Part shown: positions 53,887 through 62,600 of the stretch, in pieces | Position numbering within the stretch: position 1 is the first letter of the stretch | How the letters are laid out: every line of letters begins with the position of its first letter | NCBI GenBank assembly: GCA_026982695.1 | Contig: JALSGS010000053.1 | Location: 62,001 to 126,000 of the forward strand | Source: Saprospiraceae bacterium | GTDB taxonomy: Bacteria > Bacteroidota > Bacteroidia > Chitinophagales > Saprospiraceae | Length of the DNA: 64,000 nucleotides | Reading direction: 5' to 3' | Program-made: the position numbers and the translations under genes | Notes under the pieces: generated by a model | The model's input: the letters and a program-made list of their open reading frames with translations, nothing else | Told to the model about the DNA's origin: nothing | Database searches by the model: none

Positions 53887-54810
53887 TTAAGCGATGTATA
53901 ACCCACCTGCCGTTTTTCCCGGTTCCGCAGTCTGGGCAATCACTTCCTCTTCGTATAAGAATCGCACCTTAGCTTTCAATGGATGGTCTACGCCCACTAG
54001 GCCTGAAGGTCTGAAGTCTTCTTCACACAAAGCCTTGCATACCTGGATCAACTCATCCGTTTTAGGCATGATGCCCGGATGAATGTGGTAGTCAATTGTA
54101 CCACCAAAAAAGCCCGTTTGCGCCACGTGATTGAGTATACCCTGGTAAGTTTGCAGCACAGTCTGTGCAAAACGCTCGAACGAATCAAAGCCTATAGCTA
54201 CCAACACATTGCCATTCTCTTTGTGTTGCCCTATTTGAAGAAAAGAGCCATCGTCCTCACCCTGTACCATTTCCTTGGGATCATCCATCACGGCAATAGC
54301 TGTAATCTGGCCATCCATCACCATGAAAAGCGAAGTGGTAATCGGCTCACTTTCCCCAGATTGATACATCTGGCTGGCAATATGTGCCAAGCGCTCTACC
54401 TGATCCTGTTGCTCGTAATCTACCGCCATGAGAAATCCTTGCATTGGAATGGCCACGACAATCGACCTAGCTTCCAACTGCTCCTGTATTTGCTTCATGC
54501 GCTCACTATCAATGATTGCCTCTGCAGTCAGCGCGTGATTCTGCAAAAAGGCAACTTTAAAACCTTCCACATCTTCTACTACGATCTCTAATGTGATATC
54601 GCGCAAAGTGGCCAATGCTTCTTCCCTGTATTTGGGCAACAACACCTGGAGCTCTTCTTCGCTCTGAGCTTCTTGAATACGTACGTCTTCGCCTTCAAGC
54701 TTGCCGTATACGATGACGGGGCTCTTTGGATGCTCGGCCAATGGTTGGCGAAAAATGAGGGGATGGTTTTCAGCCCAACCTGCCGGTTTGAGGATAGGTA
54801 CAATTGACAT
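53887..54810 (-). CDS. Cytosolic protein of unknown function
   Basis: The 307-residue protein has no signal or membrane segment. Visible blocks include YGKLEGEDVRIQEAQSEEEL, FLQNHALTAEAIIDS, VVAIPMQGFLMAVDYEQQ, SLFMVMDGQITAIAVMDDP and DYHIHPGIMPKTDELI. No family is recognised with confidence. The repeated strand-helix pattern suggests a two-domain alpha/beta fold. It has its own hairpin terminator and a 173-base AT-rich upstream gap, so it is probably monocistronic. Confidence 0.7.
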   Translation of the reverse strand: MSIVPILKPAGWAENHPLIFRQPLAEHPKSPVIVYGKLEGEDVRIQEAQSEEELQVLLPKYREEALATLRDITLEIVVEDVEGFKVAFLQNHALTAEAIIDSERMKQIQEQLEARSIVVAIPMQGFLMAVDYEQQDQVERLAHIASQMYQSGESEPITTSLFMVMDGQITAIAVMDDPKEMVQGEDDGSFLQIGQHKENGNVLVAIGFDSFERFAQTVLQTYQGILNHVAQTGFFGGTIDYHIHPGIMPKTDELIQVCKALCEEDFRPSGLVGVDHPLKAKVRFLYEEEVIAQTAEPGKTAGGLYIA

Positions 54811-54983
54811 GAGAAAAAATTAAAAAGTGAACAGATTTACTCTTTTTAGGTGAGCACATTCCTTAGAAGTATTTCCAACTGCTTGCATCTAACAATAGGG
54901 ACAGAGTTGAAGTTGCTTTATCTTGCAAATAAAGCAAATTTGCCCTACCAAAGTACGCCCCTGTGGATGCTAAGCACATCTAA

Positions 54984-56147
54984 TTAGCGCAATGCATCTT
55001 CACGAGCATTGCAGGTGCAATGTTTTACTATATCGCGAGCCACACGAACGGAAACGCCAACTTGTCCCAACTTTTGCCGCAAAGCCTCATACCCCGCTGA
55101 CAAGGCACTTCTTCGCTCAGGCACAAAAAGGGCCTTTAGCGCCGCACTTGTGCGCCGCTCGTTGAAATCCGATTGGATGAGCTCCTCCACTAACGGCTCA
55201 TCCATAATCAAATTGACCAAGGAAATGTAAGGCACTTTGACAAGCCTACGTGCAATGTAGTACGACAACCAATTGCCGCGATAACACACCACCTGTGGCA
55301 CGCCGAACATAGCAGCTTCTAATGTGGCCGTACCCGAAGTGACTAAAGCAGCATCGGCTACACTAAGCAAGGGCCATGTCTGCCCATGCACCCACTTAAC
55401 GCCATGCTGCACCTGCCCTGCCCCCTGCAGCAATGACGCAAAATAAGACGGCGGCAGAGAAGGTGCCGCAGCAACGACAAATTGCTTGTCTGCATGGCGA
55501 TTGGCGACCCCCAACATGACTTGCAACGACCGCTCGATCTCCTGCTTGCGGCTACCCGGCAATAACGCCACTATGGGGCGCTGGGGGTTTAACCCGTGCC
55601 TTTCGGCAAACGCTACCCTGTCAGGCGGGTGCTGCATCCGAAACTCGTGCACCTCATCCACAATAGGATGCCCAAAGTAATGAGCCTGGATACCATGACG
55701 CGCATAAAAATCAGCTTCAAAGGGCAAGATCACATATAAGCGATCGACTACGCTGCCTATCGTGTGCACCCGGCTTTCCTTCCACGCCCATACCTGAGGG
55801 CTAATGTAGTAGCACACTTTTATTCCTTGTGCATGTGCCCATTGAGCCATGCGCAAGTTGAAACCCGGATAATCGATGAGAATAAGTGCGTGGGGCTGAA
55901 AACGGCTCACATCGCGCTTGCAGCGCTTCATAAGTCGAAAAATAGCTGGCAAATTGCGCACTACTTCGACAAAGCCCATGAAAGCGGTATGCCGGTAGTG
56001 TACGTCCAATTGCATACCCTGAGCAGCCATTAAGTCGCCACCCCAACCGCGCAGTACTGCCTCCGGATCCATTTGACGCAATGCACGTACCAACTGTGCT
56101 CCATGTAGATCACCTGAGGCCTCTCCAGCTATGAGATAATATTTCAT
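54984..56147 (-). CDS. lpxB: Lipid-A-disaccharide synthase
   Basis: The ATG at 56147 (MKYYLIAGEASGDLHGAQLV) gives the canonical LpxB opening; the frame is open upstream but overlaps the neighbouring gene. The 387-residue GT-B enzyme of family GT19 joins UDP-2,3-diacylglucosamine to lipid X. Features are GFVEVVRNLP, LIDYPGFNLRMA, YYISPQVWAWKESRV, LPFEADFY, FGHPIVDE, LLPGSRKQEIERSL, SGTATLEAAMFGVPQVV and PYISLVNLIM. Its presence confirms a Gram-negative envelope with lipid A. The upstream small membrane gene starts at 56490 and ends at 56188, 40 bases away. Confidence 0.97.
   Translation of the reverse strand: MKYYLIAGEASGDLHGAQLVRALRQMDPEAVLRGWGGDLMAAQGMQLDVHYRHTAFMGFVEVVRNLPAIFRLMKRCKRDVSRFQPHALILIDYPGFNLRMAQWAHAQGIKVCYYISPQVWAWKESRVHTIGSVVDRLYVILPFEADFYARHGIQAHYFGHPIVDEVHEFRMQHPPDRVAFAERHGLNPQRPIVALLPGSRKQEIERSLQVMLGVANRHADKQFVVAAAPSLPPSYFASLLQGAGQVQHGVKWVHGQTWPLLSVADAALVTSGTATLEAAMFGVPQVVCYRGNWLSYYIARRLVKVPYISLVNLIMDEPLVEELIQSDFNERRTSAALKALFVPERRSALSAGYEALRQKLGQVGVSVRVARDIVKHCTCNAREDALR
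55598..55610 (+). repeat. Recurrent 13-mer copy 6
   Basis: An exact GCCTTTCGGCAAA lies inside lpxB, which reads its complement as FAER. Confidence 0.8.
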
Positions 56148-56187
56148 GGCAGGTTTTGAAAAAAGTAGCACTTCTGCATTCCCGCAC

Positions 56188-56490
56188 TCACAACAGCTTT
56201 CTGCCATACACCCACATCCACAAAATGATGAAGATCGAAGTAGGCAGTACTACACCACGCATTGCCTTCCACATGCGCCGTTTTTGATAACGCTGCAATA
56301 ATAATGCATTGGCAGCCAGCGCTACTAAAGCGATGGTACGCGCGCGAAAATTCTCCGATAGAGAAAGTGCCGCTACCAGGCCAGCCCTATCGAGCAATTC
56401 AAACACTCCATACAACAACAGATATACCGCTAGGGGAAGCAAAACCCCTGCCACTACGCCCTGTTGCCAACTATCTTTTTGCTTTTTCAT
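56188..56490 (-). CDS. Small membrane protein between surE and lpxB
   Basis: This 100-residue protein has a basic N-terminus and three predicted membrane helices: GVVAGVLLPLAVYLLLYGVF, ARTIALVALAANALLL and GVVLPTSIFIILWMWVYG. The start overlaps the surE stop by four bases (ATGA), so the two are coupled. No family is recognised. Its placement before lpxB suggests an envelope role. Confidence 0.75.
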   Translation of the reverse strand: MKKQKDSWQQGVVAGVLLPLAVYLLLYGVFELLDRAGLVAALSLSENFRARTIALVALAANALLLQRYQKRRMWKAMRGVVLPTSIFIILWMWVYGRKLL

Positions 56491-57275
56491 CGCGATATTT
56501 TTGCCTGCACTTGTTCCAGCTCCCGCAGTGGCTCAATTGCGCCATGCACTGTCAGGTCGTGCCCAGTAGGCACTACCGACACATAACCCCGCATTAGGGC
56601 ACCTACATCTGTATCCGGCCCATCATCTTCACAAACAAAACGCCCCGTGAGCCAATAGTAGGGCTCGCCACGCGGATCGCGCCCCTCCATAAAGTCTTCT
56701 TCCCATCGACCCCTTGCTTGACGACAAATGCGCATACCCGCAATCTCCGAAAGAGGCAACTTGGGCACGTTGACATTGAGCAAATTGCAGCCCGATAAGC
56801 CGCCACACAACACCCACTCGATGAGTATTCGGGCATAATGCTGAGCTGCAGAAAAATCCGCATCCCAGCTGTAGTCGAGCAGTGAAAAGCCAATAGACGG
56901 GATACCTTCCAATGAAGCTTCCATAGCGGCGGAAAGCGTACCTGAATAGATGATATTGATCGAGGCATTAGAGCCATGATTGATACCCGAAACACACAAA
57001 TCAGGTTTTCGCCCCTTGAGCACCACATGGCGGGCCAGCTTGACGCAATCCACAGGAGTACCTGAACACTCCCATGCCTCGTGCTCATCAAACATGTCTA
57101 CCTGCCGCAACCGCAAAGGCTCCGCGATGGTGATGGCATGCCCTTGGGCCGACTGAGGCGAATCAGGTGCTACGATGTACACTTGTCCAAAACGACTAGC
57201 CACTTCGACCAAGGCGTGCAAGCCCGGTGCGGCAATGCCGTCATCGTTGGTGACCAAGATGAGTTTTTTTTCCAT
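56487..57275 (-). CDS. surE: 5'/3'-nucleotidase SurE
   Basis: This 262-residue metal-dependent phosphatase has the defining motif LVTNDDGIAAPGLHAL with metal ligands Asp11 and Asp12, APDSPQSAQGHAIT with Ser, and GINHGSNASINIIYSGTLSAA with Asn. It acts on nucleoside monophosphates and sometimes polyphosphate. It leads a surE-membrane protein-lpxB run on the minus strand and diverges from hemH across a 136-base gap. Confidence 0.96.
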   Translation of the reverse strand: MEKKLILVTNDDGIAAPGLHALVEVASRFGQVYIVAPDSPQSAQGHAITIAEPLRLRQVDMFDEHEAWECSGTPVDCVKLARHVVLKGRKPDLCVSGINHGSNASINIIYSGTLSAAMEASLEGIPSIGFSLLDYSWDADFSAAQHYARILIEWVLCGGLSGCNLLNVNVPKLPLSEIAGMRICRQARGRWEEDFMEGRDPRGEPYYWLTGRFVCEDDGPDTDVGALMRGYVSVVPTGHDLTVHGAIEPLRELEQVQAKISR

Positions 57276-57411
57276 CGCAAGTAGATTAGGATGCCAAAGA
57301 TAGGGTTTTGTCTGAGGCCAATATGCTTCGTGTCATCCCTTCTTTTACACGCTGCTTACAGTACACAAAGGGGTTTGCCGTAGCTTCGCGTCGCATAAAC
57401 AAGTGAAATTC

Positions 57412-58491
57412 ATGGCCCAAAAAGTAGCAACCATCCCTACCACAACCGGCCCTATTGGCGTACTATTGGTCAATTTAGGTACGCCCGATGCACCACGACG
57501 ACGGCATGTCTTTCGCTATCTAAAGCAATTTCTCACCGATCCTAGAGTAATTGATGTACCGCTGGCGCGCAAACTCATTATGCCATGGCTGGTAGTTCCC
57601 CTGCGGGCAGGGCAAAGTGCTCGTGCCTATCGCAAATTGTGGACTGAGCAGGGATCTCCATTGAAGGTCTATGGATATGCCTTAGCCGAAGGCGTACAAG
57701 CTCAGCTAGGCGACGATTTTGTCGTCGCGCTGGCCATGCGTTATCAGCAGCCATCCATAGAAAATGCGATTGTACACCTGCTCGAACAGCATATTCGGCA
57801 TTTAGTCGTCTTGCCGCTCTTTCCCCAGTACGCTGCCAGTACCACAGCCAGCATTCAGGCGGAAGTGATGCGTGTACTGCAGCAATTCTGGTACATCCCT
57901 CCACTTACGATAGCCGACAGTTTTTACCATCACCCTCGCTTTTTAGAGCTGTTTGCCCAAAAGGGCAAACTATACCCCATAGCCGATTACGATCACTTTA
58001 TCTTTAGCTATCACGGTGTACCAGAGCGCCACCTGACCAAAGCACCACAGGGCAATCAGTGTCTTACAGCCTCGTGTTGTAACGCCATTGGCCCTCACAA
58101 CCAGTACTGTTACAGAGCTCAATGTGCTGCTACCACACGAGGCATTGCCCAAAAGCTGGGGCTACAACCCCATCAGTACACCATGAGCTTCCAGTCGCGC
58201 CTGGGCCGCGACCCCTGGTTACAACCCTATACAGAAGAGGTAGTACGCACCCTTGCCCAAAAAGGGGCCCGAAAAGTACTGGTGTGCTCACCTGCATTTG
58301 TCGCCGATTGCCTCGAGACAACCATTGAAATCGGCGAAGAATATGCCGAACTATTCACTAAACATGGCGGTACTCAACTCGACCTAGTTCCTTCGCTGAA
58401 CGATGATCCTGAATGGATCGATTTTATCGCTCATTGGGTGGAACAATGGGTACCGATGGCCAAAAGCGCACACGACTTCCCAGCCCAATAA
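57412..58491 (+). CDS. hemH: Ferrochelatase
   Basis: The ATG at 57412 is preferred over a GTG three codons upstream. The 359-residue enzyme inserts Fe2+ into protoporphyrin IX, completing protohaem. Features are LLVNLGTPDAP, the catalytic His201 in FIFSYHGVPERH, YTMSFQSRLGRDPWLQPYTE, VCSPAFVADCLETTIEI with the metal-path Glu, and LVPSLNDDPEWIDF. Five cysteines cluster at 217-238 (QCLTASCCN, QYCYRAQC), reminiscent of [2Fe-2S] ligands in some bacterial ferrochelatases. A -7-like TAGCTTCGC lies at 57381-57389. Confidence 0.96.
   Translation: MAQKVATIPTTTGPIGVLLVNLGTPDAPRRRHVFRYLKQFLTDPRVIDVPLARKLIMPWLVVPLRAGQSARAYRKLWTEQGSPLKVYGYALAEGVQAQLGDDFVVALAMRYQQPSIENAIVHLLEQHIRHLVVLPLFPQYAASTTASIQAEVMRVLQQFWYIPPLTIADSFYHHPRFLELFAQKGKLYPIADYDHFIFSYHGVPERHLTKAPQGNQCLTASCCNAIGPHNQYCYRAQCAATTRGIAQKLGLQPHQYTMSFQSRLGRDPWLQPYTEEVVRTLAQKGARKVLVCSPAFVADCLETTIEIGEEYAELFTKHGGTQLDLVPSLNDDPEWIDFIAHWVEQWVPMAKSAHDFPAQ
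57952..57967. repeat. Second copy of the TTTGCCCAAAAGGGCA palindrome
   Basis: The 16-mer is identical to the intergenic copy at 36576-36591. Here it is coding in hemH, read as FAQKG. Confidence 0.6.
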
Positions 58492-58586
58492 AAATTTTCG
58501 CCCAACAGTTGTTTCATTTTCAAACACAAGTGAAACTCAATATCACTTTCCCGCATTAGTATCACTGAATTTTTTGCACGCAGGGC

Positions 58587-58617
58587 TTGCAAATCTTTTG
58601 GATGGCCTTATCTTTGC
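58587..58617 (+). promoter_or_regulatory. Promoter of the tRNA-Lys gene
   Basis: A TTGC at 58587-58590 and TATCTTTGC at 58609-58617 form a Bacteroidota-type -33/-7 pair with a spacer of 18-19 bases. The box lies 56 bases before the tRNA. The 15-mer GGCCTTATCTTTGCA is shared with the metX promoter. Confidence 0.72.
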
Positions 58618-58673
58618 ATCGCCTTTAAAAACGGGGGTCGCCCCGACAAGATCAAGGCCAATATCATAAGGGC

Positions 58674-58747
58674 GACTCCGTAGCTCAGCTGGTTAGAGCA
58701 CCTGACTTTTAATCAGGGGGTCCTGGGTTCGAATCCCAGCGGAGTCA
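58674..58747 (+). tRNA. tRNA-Lys, anticodon UUU
   Basis: The 74-base cloverleaf is complete: acceptor stem GACTCCG with CGGAGTC, discriminator A at 58747, D-arm with AGCTCAGCTGGTTAGAGC, anticodon stem CCTGA/TCAGG around loop CTTTTAA (anticodon TTT at 58708-58710), variable loop GGGTC-like, and T-arm CTGGG-TTCGAAT-CCCAG. No CCA is encoded. It has a clear promoter upstream and a strong terminator directly downstream. Confidence 0.98.
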
Positions 58748-58751
58748 CAAC

Positions 58752-58785
58752 AAAAGGCCACCATCGCGCGATGGTGGCCTTTTTA
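58752..58785. terminator. Bidirectional terminator after tRNA-Lys
   Basis: A near-perfect palindrome (AAAAGGCCACCATCG / CGATGGTGGCCTTTT) of about 15 base pairs has T-runs on both strands. It ends the tRNA transcript and the convergent minus-strand transcript from 58810. Confidence 0.95.
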
Positions 58786-58809
58786 GTTTTTCACTTTACT
58801 TCGACAAAA

Positions 58810-59556
58810 TCAATGCATAAAACGACTCAAAAATCGGATAATCCTGTTGACGTTATAACGCGCATACAGTGCCATAGCCTTGTCTGTACGTGCTTCGCCA
58901 TCGGGCAAGCGATCGATATTGGAAGCAGCCTCATTGATGTGTGCCGAGATCGATGAGATCAACAGAATGCGACTCTCTGGGTAGGGAATGCCATATTTTC
59001 GAGCATACACCAACAAAAATCGACAGATCTGAACGGCCATCTTGTTCAGATCCTCTTTCTTGAACTCCTCCCGCACTAAAGAACACGAGTGCAAAAAAGT
59101 GCGATAGTACTCGCGCAAACAACGATTAGTCAATTTTACGGCTAAAGAGTAACGCCCAGCAAGGATAGCCCCATCAATACGGCGCAAATAGCGATTCACC
59201 TTTTCGATGTGCTTCTCTCTGTTGGGCAAATCAGGTACCCACTCGCCCTTGCCTTCGAGCATCATTCGGATCTCAAAGGTCTCTATCGGATAGTGAAACT
59301 GTAAGTCTTGACATACCTGCTGCGCCACTTCCGTCAAGTCCTCTTCCGACAAGTCGAGCAATAAGTGATACACGGCATTGGGCGTGAGCGAATCACCTGG
59401 CTTGGGCAGCCAGACATTTGATTCGAACAGTTCGGGACGCTTGAGCCGTACTAAGGCATACAAGTTGTGCAGCGACCACTCACTGCCCGCCTGACCCTCG
59501 GCCTTACGCACTAATTCGATCAATTTACTTGTAAGACGCGGCCCGTTGATTTCCAT
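58810..59556 (-). CDS. Unknown helical protein downstream of Dna2-like gene
   Basis: The start is placed at the ATG 59556 (MEINGPRLTSKLIELVRKAE). The 248-residue product is largely helical with no signal peptide. Its N-terminal ~100 residues (LIELVRKAEGQAGSEWSL, LLLDLSEEDLTEVAQQV) look like a small helical domain. The C-terminal half (ILAGRYSLAVKLTNRCLREYY with a late ARYNVNRIIRFLSRF) has a pattern that recalls the Abi_C abortive-infection C-terminal domain. This is a tentative reading. It is 49 bases downstream of the nuclease-helicase, so likely the same transcript. Confidence 0.68.
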   Translation of the reverse strand: MEINGPRLTSKLIELVRKAEGQAGSEWSLHNLYALVRLKRPELFESNVWLPKPGDSLTPNAVYHLLLDLSEEDLTEVAQQVCQDLQFHYPIETFEIRMMLEGKGEWVPDLPNREKHIEKVNRYLRRIDGAILAGRYSLAVKLTNRCLREYYRTFLHSCSLVREEFKKEDLNKMAVQICRFLLVYARKYGIPYPESRILLISSISAHINEAASNIDRLPDGEARTDKAMALYARYNVNRIIRFLSRFMH

Positions 59557-59605
59557 AGAGTTGGCAGTTTCTGCAAAGATAAGCACATATATGAAGAGTA
59601 CATCA

Positions 59606-62600
59606 TTAATCTAACGTTCTTACAGCTAAATTTGCTGCATGGCAACGTGCAAGTAACCGACGATACAGCGGCTGCGATTCGAGCACCTCACGTGTACCTA
59701 TAATGACGACTTGCTCGCGTGCACGTGTCATGGCCACATTGAGTTTGCGATCTACGCCCTCATCGTTGAGCTTGACAATGGTACTTAGCTGATCGACCGA
59801 ATTAGTAACTAAAGACAGGATAACGACATCGCGTGCACCCCCTTGATAGCGCTCCACCGTGTCAATTGTCCATTGATTGGGATCTATGCCATGCCTTTCG
59901 AGTTCCTGCCGAATACAGGCAATCTGGGCGCGATAAGGCACAATCACGCCAATAGTGGGCAGCACCTCGCTTTGCGCGTACATGTGCATAAAGGTCCGAA
60001 TCACCTCCACTACTTGCTGGGCCTCGTAGGTGTTTTGCTTTAACATGTCGATTTCTTCTGGCTGAGTGGGGATGTATACCATCCGATGGCGCGCCAAGAT
60101 GCACGCTAATTCCGTAGTAGGTGTAGGCAAAGGCCTATTAAGAGGCTGATACAGGTGTTGGGCAGCTTGGATAGAATTGGGCAGCGGCTGGAGCATGTGC
60201 TCGTAGAATTCTTCATTGGCGAAAGTCATCAATTCGACGTGCATGCGTCCTTGCTGGTTAAGGTGGTCAAAGGCATAGGTCCATCCTTTTTCGCGAAAGC
60301 GCATGTATAGACGTTCAAAAAGCGAGTTACCCAAATCTTTCAAGCCAATCTGCTGTAAGCGCTCGTCGTGCACTTTGGTATAGCGGTCGGGTTGGGCTAC
60401 CACAGCAGGCAACTGCCGGTGATCGCCGATGAGCATCACTTTTGGAAACTGGGCGAGCAGCCCTGCAATCATGGGCTCTGTCAATTGGGAAGCCTCGTCG
60501 ACGATGACGCGGTGGAACTTTTTCAATTCAAAAAGTTCGGGGCGATTGGACAGAGTAGACACCGTGCCCACTACAATGCGTCGTTGGTTGAGTAGGGTGA
60601 TCAGCTCGGCACGGCAATCGATCTGCTTTACCTGTTCACTTAAAAGCTGGCCGCGAAAGCGCGGGTGAGTTGCGTGACGCCCTCCTACTCTTAGATAGTA
60701 GTCGTGGATCGACGAGCCTGCAGGCAACCAAGCAGCATCAATTGCCTCAAGTGCATGGCAAATTTCATCGACAGCCCGATTCGTATAGGCCAATAAGAGG
60801 ATGTGTTCATCAGTGAATCGCAACAGCCATTGCACCCAAGCGCGCAACATCTGGCTGGTCTTGCCCGTACCAGGCGGCCCCCAAAGCAAGAAACACTCTC
60901 CTGCTTCGAGCCCCTTGCGAAACACGCGCTGCTGCTCACTCGTCAGTCCTTGAGGTACTATCTCAGTATGGCTGAGCGATTTGGACTGTTGTGGTTGTCG
61001 TATCCCTAACCACAATGCGCGTTTGTCTTTGGGGGCTTGAGCAAAGGCAAACAAACTGCGATACAGGTTGTAGAAAGCGCTATCGAGCACATCGGGCTCT
61101 AGATGCCAGCGTTCAAATTTTGCAAATAGCGAACTACTCACCTGACGGGCCCGCAAGCGCACCTGTACGCTTTGGGGCTCGAGGGTTACAATGGTACACT
61201 TGAACAACTGATTGTTCAAAGGGCTTCCGTCCGTTTTGGGGTAGAGCACGGCAATATCACCTTTTCGGAAGTTGCTCAGTTTGACCGTATCGTTGGTATA
61301 AGCAAGCGATAAAACTGGGTCCGCTTCACCTGCTCTGTTCTCTACAAGTACCAAATCATTGAGGATTTCAAAGCGCTGTTTTTTGAGTCCAATGGGGTCG
61401 AGCCATAGAGTTGCTTGTCTTCCTCTTGCCGCATCTACATTATCTGATCCTACTTTGGCAAACCGATGCTCACGTGCTATAAAGGTGATAAATGCCGCAA
61501 ACCAGCGTTGCTCGAGTGGGTCGAGCTGTCGCATAGTTTGCGCAAATCGCATCAAATCCGATCGGTGAAAGCCCTTAACTTGTGGCAGATGTTCGGAATG
61601 CAGCCGCAACAGGATGTGCCATAGCTGTTCGAAATGCCGTGGATACTGATGTGGCAATGGCTTGCTGAGCCTTCGGTCTAGTGCCACGAGCTCGTTGCGC
61701 AACTGGATTGCTTCGTGCTGAATAGCCCGAACGGGAGGTGCATAGCGCAAAGGCGTATCGTTGGTCTGAGAATAGAGCAGATAGTTGCGTCGCTGTGTCT
61801 GCCCGCCGAAGGCAGACTCCATCAGCAAGTCGTATAATAAAGTTTGTACGTAGTGATTGCTATTGATGCCATAGGCATTGGCATTAAAAATCTTGCCGCT
61901 TTTTAGCTCTACTAAAGAAGAGGTGCCATCTGAGGCACGATGCAACAAGTCCAAGCGCCCCTGCAGACCGTATTTGCTTGAGTAAAAGGTGGGCTCTATA
62001 TGCACATTGGCCAAGTCAATATGGTGTGGTGCTTTGGGCAATTGGCAAAGTACTGCTTTGAGCGTAGCAAAATGGCCTCTTAGTTTTTGCAGCAGCTGTC
62101 TGACAGCTCTATCGTCCATTTTTGCGAAGGCAAATGGGTTTAACTTAAATAACTCGCGTAGTAATGGGCGACTCCAGGTGAGATTTGTTTGGGCAAATAG
62201 TTGATCGAACAAGTAATTGACAGCATGCCCTAATAGCAAGTGCGGGGAGGCCGACCACGGCAAAAAACGCTGTAGCAAGTACAGCTCAGGAATGGCTCCA
62301 CTTGTTTGAAAACAATTGGCTATTGCAGTTACATCGATCAGCCAATCAGGCTCAAGCACGATAAGCCATACGATAGCCTCATCCCGCCGTATTACCTGCA
62401 CATTCAATAGGGTGGCTACAACGGGAAAGCCAAAATCTCGGCTGATGAGGCGTACTGTTTGTGCGAAATAGTCTTCTGTTTTGTGATGTGGCTTGAGCGT
62501 GTAGCGCCTACCGGTTTCATCTTCAGCTAACAAAGAATCTTGACTGCCATGGTCCAAAAGTACTACGCGCAGCTGATCCAGCTGCTGCTGCTCGGGTAGT

